Assembly: GCA_018714965.1 (NCBI GenBank)
Contig: DVML01000031.1
Span: 1-10,549 of the forward strand
DNA: 10,549 bases
Origin: Fimihabitans intestinipullorum
Lineage (GTDB): Bacteria; Bacillota_I; Bacilli_A; RF39; UBA660
Direction of reading: 5' to 3'
Numbering within the stretch: the stretch's first letter is position 1; each line of letters opens with the position of its first letter. The notes below the pieces were generated by a model. It was not told where the DNA came from. It searched no databases and was given only the letters and a program-made list of their open reading frames with translations. Of the stretch, positions 7,331-10,549 are shown piece after piece. The position numbers and the translations under genes were made by a program.

Positions 7331-7343
7331 TAAAGATGGGAGG
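7321..7343. promoter_or_regulatory. Inverted repeat covering the Shine-Dalgarno of the DUF1540 gene (hairpin or operator)
   Basis: CTCCCA (7322-7327) and TGGGAG (7337-7342) pair perfectly around a 9-base loop, with one more G-U pair possible (7321/7343). The right arm contains the SD GGGAGG of the plus-strand small gene, so in mRNA the hairpin would hide it. In DNA the same repeat overlaps the proposed -35 of the divergent operon. Whether it acts as an RNA switch, an operator or neither is open. Confidence 0.4.
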
Positions 7344-7348
7344 TTCTT

Positions 7349-7522
7349 ATGAAACAAGATACAAATAAACATATTCACTGTGATGTACAAGATTGTAAAT
7401 ACAATCATTGTGACAGTAACTATTGCAAATTAAATGAAATTAAAGTTTGCAGTTGCGCTCCACAAGAGGAAAAAGAAGCTACGATGTGTGATAGTTACGT
7501 AAGAAAAGAAGACGAGCAATAA
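7349..7522 (+). CDS. Small Cys-rich DUF1540-type protein
   Basis: This 57-residue frame has ATG at 7349, TAA at 7520-7522 and a strong SD GGGAGG five bases before the ATG. Cysteines are at 11, 16, 21, 26, 34, 36 and 47. The pattern HCDVQDCKYNHCDSNYCK followed by IKVCSC and later ATMCDSY fits DUF1540 (C-x-V-x-x-C-x-Y-N ... C ... I-x-V ... T-x-C), a short domain common in Clostridia and Bacilli and thought to bind metal. It has no signal peptide or membrane segment, so it is probably cytosolic. It is the only complete plus-strand gene here, divergent from the activase trio across an 88-base gap and convergent with the MBL operon. Its function is unknown; a link with the Fe-S proteins next door is only contextual. 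Confidence 0.85.
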   Translation: MKQDTNKHIHCDVQDCKYNHCDSNYCKLNEIKVCSCAPQEEKEATMCDSYVRKEDEQ

Positions 7523-7536
7523 CTCGTCTTCTTTTT
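7504..7536. terminator. Bidirectional rho-independent terminator between the DUF1540 gene and the MBL operon
   Basis: The left arm (7504-7516, core GAAGACGAG) pairs with the right arm (7523-7535, core CTCGTCTTC) over 13 base pairs around a 6-base loop CAATAA, with a T run on each strand's 3' side. It serves the convergent genes on both sides. The loop and left arm contain the last codons and stop of the small plus-strand gene, and the right arm touches the stop codon of the MBL gene (7535-7537). Confidence 0.92.
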
Positions 7537-8056
7537 AAAAGTATAAATTTTCTCGTTTTTCACTTCCTAATAAAGTTCTAGGTCCATGGCCTGGATATAA
7601 CGTAATATCATCTGGATATTGTTTTAATCTTTCGATACTCTTTTGCATCTCTCTCATACTACCTGTTTCTAAGTCCGTTCTTCCGATGCTTCTATAGAAT
7701 ACGAAATCTCCTACCATCATCACTTTTTCTTCTTCAAAATAATACGTAACAGAATCACTAGAATGTCCAGGTGTAAACATTACTTGAAACTTAAATGGCC
7801 CAATCTGGTACTGTTTTTCTTCTAAAGATGCCCAGTCATATACTGGAACATGATATTTTGATACAAGATCCTCCAATGCACCTACATGATCGAAATGGCG
7901 ATGTGTAATGAGAATCGCATGTACCTTTCTCTTTCCAATCGCATCGATAATCTTATTAGCTTCATCTCCAGGATCGACGATCAAAAGCTCTTCACCTTGT
8001 TCTAATAGATAACAATTTTCCTCTAAAGGTCCAACGACAACAGAATTAATTTTCAT
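7535..8056 (-). CDS. Short metallo-beta-lactamase-fold hydrolase (glyoxalase II/YqgX-like)
   Basis: The metal site is complete (numbers from the ATG): HRHFDH gives H52, H54, D56 and H57, with H98 in TPGHS, D117 in GDFVF and H157 in PGHGP. SIGRTDLETGS is typical of the YqgX-type glyoxalase II-like group, which hydrolyses thioesters such as S-lactoylglutathione analogues or has an unassigned substrate. The protein has 173 residues against about 205 usual for this group; the shortening lies between the first histidine block and TPGH, while all ligands remain, so it is probably functional. ATG 8056 is preferred over an adjacent TTG at 8059. It overlaps the upstream DHH gene by 11 bases, is the last gene of the operon and ends in the bidirectional hairpin. 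Family is sure; substrate is not. Confidence 0.9.
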   Translation of the reverse strand: MKINSVVVGPLEENCYLLEQGEELLIVDPGDEANKIIDAIGKRKVHAILITHRHFDHVGALEDLVSKYHVPVYDWASLEEKQYQIGPFKFQVMFTPGHSSDSVTYYFEEEKVMMVGDFVFYRSIGRTDLETGSMREMQKSIERLKQYPDDITLYPGHGPRTLLGSEKRENLYF

Positions 8057-9011
8057 CAATCTCTTTTAACCTCTCTATCTTTTCAATACCCGGGAAAGTT
8101 TTTTCTAGTAATGATATTCTAGCTAGTTCTGGTACTTCACAACCACTCGCACGTTTGTGTCCGCCACCACCATATTTTTTAGCTAATTTTCCTAGATCTA
8201 CTTTATCGTTACAACTGCGGAAACTTACTCCTCCACCTGCATTTACAATTGCGATAAAATCAACTTCTTTTTCATACTGTAATGCAAGTTCATTACCTAA
8301 TTCGCTGCGATATTTTTCGGCAAAGACGATCCCAACTGGATGCCCATCGATCGTTGCCTTCCACATCTCTTTTGCCTTTTTTGCAACGTAGTTCTGAATC
8401 CGTAACTCTTCTATTTCTAAAAGTTGCTCTTCAAACTCACTGAAGTAGAAATGATGTATTTGTTTTAATTTTTCCGTGTAATATTCGATATATTTTTCTT
8501 TTCCGTATAAATCGAATAATTGTCCCAACTGTTTAGCTCTAACTTCTCCGTTTTTAAACCAACACCATGTATCCAATTGTCTTACAAGTTCAACGTATTC
8601 TTCTAAAACTGTATTGTGTGCAAAAACATCTGGAAATTTTCTTTTTAAATATTGATAAAACAAAGTCGTTCCACACTGCTCAACTCCATTTGCATCCGTT
8701 ACAACGACGGTAGCAAAATCATACTCTCCAACAAATAAATTACTTGCGTGATGATCAAAGACACGTACTTTATGTCGCCACTCTTTATGACTTTGCAATA
8801 ACTCACAAGTCTCTTTTGGAAGTCCTAAATCAGTAATATACAACATATCGTACTGTTGACTTTCTGGATTTTCTAAAAAAGATTTCACACATTCAGCCAC
8901 TTCTGATACTTCCACTAAAGCGTAATCTACATGTCCAAACACCATATTACACAATATGACAGGACTTGCTCCATCGATATCTCCTCCATGTGATATGATA
9001 AAAGGTTTCAT
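8046..9011 (-). CDS. DHH/DHHA1 phosphoesterase, NrnB (nanoRNase)-like
   Basis: This 321-residue protein has an N-terminal DHH domain and a C-terminal DHHA1 domain. Motifs are SHGGDIDG (7-14; H8, D11, D13 as metal ligands), TDLGLP (60-65), FDHHAS (85-90) and RQLDTW with D147; DHHA1 shows YGGGGHKRASG (280-290). The layout is closest to COG2404/NrnB, which degrades 2-5-nt RNA fragments and pAp-type phosphates using Mn; other DHH enzymes cleave cyclic dinucleotides or cAMP, so the substrate is not certain. A probable helical linker spans about 155-215. ATG 9011 overlaps the rnhB stop by 4 bases (ATGA) with the SD GGAGGG a few bases before. Sitting after rnhB suggests joint roles in RNA clean-up, which is contextual inference. 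Confidence 0.87.
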   Translation of the reverse strand: MKPFIISHGGDIDGASPVILCNMVFGHVDYALVEVSEVAECVKSFLENPESQQYDMLYITDLGLPKETCELLQSHKEWRHKVRVFDHHASNLFVGEYDFATVVVTDANGVEQCGTTLFYQYLKRKFPDVFAHNTVLEEYVELVRQLDTWCWFKNGEVRAKQLGQLFDLYGKEKYIEYYTEKLKQIHHFYFSEFEEQLLEIEELRIQNYVAKKAKEMWKATIDGHPVGIVFAEKYRSELGNELALQYEKEVDFIAIVNAGGGVSFRSCNDKVDLGKLAKKYGGGGHKRASGCEVPELARISLLEKTFPGIEKIERLKEIDEN

Positions 9012-9637
9012 TTTTTCCCTCCTTCCAATATTTTCTTTACTGGTCCATACGTCTTTCTATATCCTTCAATTAACCCATACGTTTCAATTGCTTCTAGATG
9101 TTGTTTTGTCGGATATCCTTTATGCTTTCCAAAACCATACATTGGATATTTATGATCTAGTTCTATCATCATACGATCTCTCGTTACTTTGGCAATGACA
9201 CTTGCCGCTGCAATCGTAATACTTTTTGCATCGCCCTTGATAATCGACGTCGTATCAATATCGATATCCAGTGGCATCGCATCGACTAAAACATGCTCTA
9301 AAGGTATTTCTTTCGCAACTTTTTCAATTGCTTCTATCATCGCTTCTCTGCTTGCTTGATAAATATTAATTTCATCGATTCTCTCTGGAGAGCACATACC
9401 TATCTTGACACATACTGCATGTTCCATAATATAATCGTAAAATTGTTCTCTTTTTTTCTCAGTTAATTTTTTAGAATCCGTAAGTCCCTCTAATACGAAA
9501 TCGTGTGGTAATACGACACATGCTGTAACAACTGGTCCGATCAAAGGCCCTCTTCCTACCTCATCGACTCCGCCGACATAAGATACTCCCTTTTCCCACA
9601 ATTCTTTTTCATATGCATATAAATCTACTGTGTTCAT
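9008..9637 (-). CDS. rnhB: Ribonuclease HII
   Basis: This 209-residue enzyme cuts the RNA strand of RNA:DNA hybrids and initiates removal of single ribonucleotides from DNA. The N-terminal block GVDEVGRGPLIGPVVTACVVL (23-43) carries D25 and E26; D119 (VLVDAMPL) and D136 (IKGDAKS) complete the DEDD catalytic set with the usual 17-residue spacing. SIAAASVIAKVTRD-like residues (139-154) and YGFGKHKGYPT (167-177) are further family marks. Length is normal for a short bacterial RNase HII without the N-terminal extension seen in Bacillus subtilis. The start ATG overlaps the upstream membrane-protein stop by 4 bases, with AAGGAG well placed. It is the second gene of a four-gene operon. The usual rnhB neighbours in Firmicutes (ylqF/rbgA, rplS) are not present. 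Confidence 0.97.
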   Translation of the reverse strand: MNTVDLYAYEKELWEKGVSYVGGVDEVGRGPLIGPVVTACVVLPHDFVLEGLTDSKKLTEKKREQFYDYIMEHAVCVKIGMCSPERIDEINIYQASREAMIEAIEKVAKEIPLEHVLVDAMPLDIDIDTTSIIKGDAKSITIAAASVIAKVTRDRMMIELDHKYPMYGFGKHKGYPTKQHLEAIETYGLIEGYRKTYGPVKKILEGGKK

Positions 9638-10380
9638 ACTGTTTCTCCTTGCTTCTTATCTTCTCTCTGTTTCAAATATACTGGGATATATGCAATCCAT
9701 ACCATAACCATTCCAGTTACTTCTAATATCAAAAGTGGATAGTTAAAATATTTTAAAAATGGATATAACTCAAATACATGTGCTGGAATCTCACTCGAAA
9801 AAATATAGTTCGTTTTAAAGATCATATTAAATCCAGTTGCAAATAATAATACTATGTTTGCTACGATCAATACTTTCCACAAATCCTTCTTTTGAATATG
9901 AAAATCATATGCGTAATATAAGAAGAAACTTCCTAGTAAGAAAACATGGTGACTGATAATCCACTGATAAAAAATAAACGAATCAAAACTACTTACCATC
10001 TTAGGCCATATAATTGCCGGTACTGGCCCTATAAACGCTAAGAAGTAAATCACGTGATACCAACTTCTCTTTCGTAGTAAACAAGCAATCATAAAGGAAA
10101 AACTTGCGATATAACAAAAGTGAATTGGCAGATGATTTTTCCAAGTATAAATACCATAATAAGCAAACCCATTATAATAGATCAACATATTTAGATAAAG
10201 AACTATAACCAATCCATATTTTATTATTTTCTTTGCTCGATCACTTAAATGATAAATTTGATGCCTGTAACGATAGATTAGTCCAAGCCCAATCACAACA
10301 AATAAAATTAATGCGATATGAAGTGGTCCAAATAACGTAAACGTAGTTCCTGCAACTTCATCTACAAAAAACTCCCTCAT
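9634..10380 (-). CDS. Seven-TM membrane protein of the YwaF/TIGR02206 family
   Basis: This 248-residue integral membrane protein has hydrophobic segments near 17-36, 52-72, 84-101, 108-126, 138-158, 167-187 and 212-236 and a charged C-terminal tail (KQREDKKQ). The family resemblance to TIGR02206/YwaF rests on LFGPLHIAL near the start, HLPIHFCYIASF (83-94), a GP(V/A)PAIIWP loop (118-126) and SHHVFLLGSF (143-152); conserved His residues (H21, H83, H87, H144, H145) cluster near the membrane faces. Members have no established function that I know of. ATG 10380 has the SD AAGGAGC at the right distance and an extended -10 promoter upstream. It is the first gene of the operon with rnhB, the DHH gene and the MBL gene. 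An IS element starts just upstream, on the opposite strand. Confidence 0.85.
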   Translation of the reverse strand: MREFFVDEVAGTTFTLFGPLHIALILFVVIGLGLIYRYRHQIYHLSDRAKKIIKYGLVIVLYLNMLIYYNGFAYYGIYTWKNHLPIHFCYIASFSFMIACLLRKRSWYHVIYFLAFIGPVPAIIWPKMVSSFDSFIFYQWIISHHVFLLGSFFLYYAYDFHIQKKDLWKVLIVANIVLLFATGFNMIFKTNYIFSSEIPAHVFELYPFLKYFNYPLLILEVTGMVMVWIAYIPVYLKQREDKKQGETV

Positions 10381-10403
10381 ATATGTGCTCCTTACTTTTT
10401 TAC

Positions 10404-10412
10404 ATTATACCA
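10404..10412 (-). promoter_or_regulatory. Extended -10 promoter of the membrane protein-rnhB operon
   Basis: Minus-strand TGGTATAAT (10404-10412) is a perfect TATAAT with the extended TGn element. No good -35 lies 16-18 bases upstream, which fits an extended -10 promoter. The -35 area falls in the sequence next to, or inside, the adjacent IS element. Confidence 0.6.
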
Positions 10413-10439
10413 TAGATCACTGGATAGGTTATAATAAAT

Positions 10440-10469
10440 TAGACAAAAAAAATAAGTACATGATAAAAT
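10440..10469 (+). promoter_or_regulatory. Putative transposase promoter
   Basis: There is a -35 TAGACA (10440-10445), an 18-bp spacer and a -10 TAAAAT (10464-10469) with the extended TGA just before it. It lies 22 bases upstream of the transposase ATG. This is plausible but not strong. Confidence 0.4.
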
Positions 10470-10491
10470 AAAAGCAGAAAGAAGGAATACC

Positions 10492-10549
10492 ATGTCAGAA
10501 AGAAGAGAAAGAAGAAGTTTCACAGATGAATTTAAAAAACAAGTAGTAG
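10492..10549 (+). CDS. IS3-family transposase OrfA, N-terminus only (partial)
   Basis: The frame begins MSERRERRSFTDEFKKQVV and leaves the window after 19 codons. A basic start followed by (R/S)(F/Y)T(D/E)EFK(K/Q)xxV is the usual opening of IS3/IS911/IS150-type OrfA proteins (HTH_Tnp_1, PF01527), the DNA-binding half of a transposase normally completed by a -1 frameshift into OrfB. The SD AAGGAA ends a few bases before ATG 10492. Whether the element is intact cannot be seen from here. Confidence 0.72.
   Translation, partial: MSERRERRSFTDEFKKQVV

Larger units (their letters stand above)
10425..10549 (+). mobile_element. Left end of an insertion sequence (IS3-like), boundary approximate
   Basis: The transposase start at 10492 and the AT-rich leader before it imply that the element's left terminus lies about 50-90 bases upstream, within roughly 10410-10445. 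I cannot fix the exact end: the right terminal repeat and target duplication are outside the window. AATTAGACAAAAAA near 10436-10450 is a candidate part of the terminal repeat. Confidence 0.45.

Noticed and set aside
8057..8059. TTG start one codon upstream of the MBL gene ATG
   Set aside because: ATG 8056 gives the better start codon, and the extra residue adds nothing conserved.
9008..9011. Recoding of TGA as Trp (Mollicutes-like code)
   Set aside because: TGA ends several genes at ATGA overlaps exactly where family lengths end, and Trp residues in conserved positions are encoded by TGG.

Overview
The window comes from a low-GC Gram-positive anaerobe. AT-rich codons, strong purine-rich Shine-Dalgarno sequences, canonical TTGACA/TATAAT-like promoters and U-tailed hairpin terminators all point to Firmicutes (Bacillota). 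An Erysipelotrichia-like, Bacilli-related gut lineage or a clostridium is my best guess, but the exact lineage cannot be fixed from this sequence. TGA is used as a stop and Trp is TGG, so the standard bacterial code applies. Almost everything is on the minus strand, genes are tightly packed, and no stretch over about 100 bases lacks a gene.

Right to left (the direction of transcription): at the right edge a plus-strand transposase OrfA of an IS3-type element begins and leaves the window. Divergent from it is a four-gene minus-strand operon with overlapping ends: a 7-TM YwaF/TIGR02206-type membrane protein, RNase HII (rnhB), a DHH/DHHA1 phosphoesterase of the NrnB type, and a short metallo-beta-lactamase-fold hydrolase. 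It ends at a strong bidirectional hairpin.

On the other side of that hairpin is a 57-codon plus-strand Cys-rich DUF1540-type gene. It shares a short divergent promoter region with a three-gene minus-strand operon. That operon encodes a DUF2229/COG3580-like protein, a COG3581-like protein and a 2-hydroxyacyl-CoA-dehydratase-activase (HgdC-type) ATPase. Together they look like a split version of the large fused activase-related proteins of anaerobes: an ATP-driven reductase plus two cysteine-bearing partners, with no recognisable substrate pathway next to it. It is the best candidate here for an uncharacterised system.

Further left is topA (DNA topoisomerase I, GTG start, three zinc ribbons) with its own consensus promoter and a terminator overlapping its stop codon. 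The left 2.1 kb is one uninterrupted minus-strand reading frame running off the window. It starts with a textbook type IV prepilin signal and a small pilin-like head with a Cys pair. Three tandem 172-residue Ig/fibronectin-like double modules and the start of an InlB-type (Listeria-Bacteroides) repeat follow. It reads as a pilin-anchored or pilus-tip adhesin, an unusual architecture.
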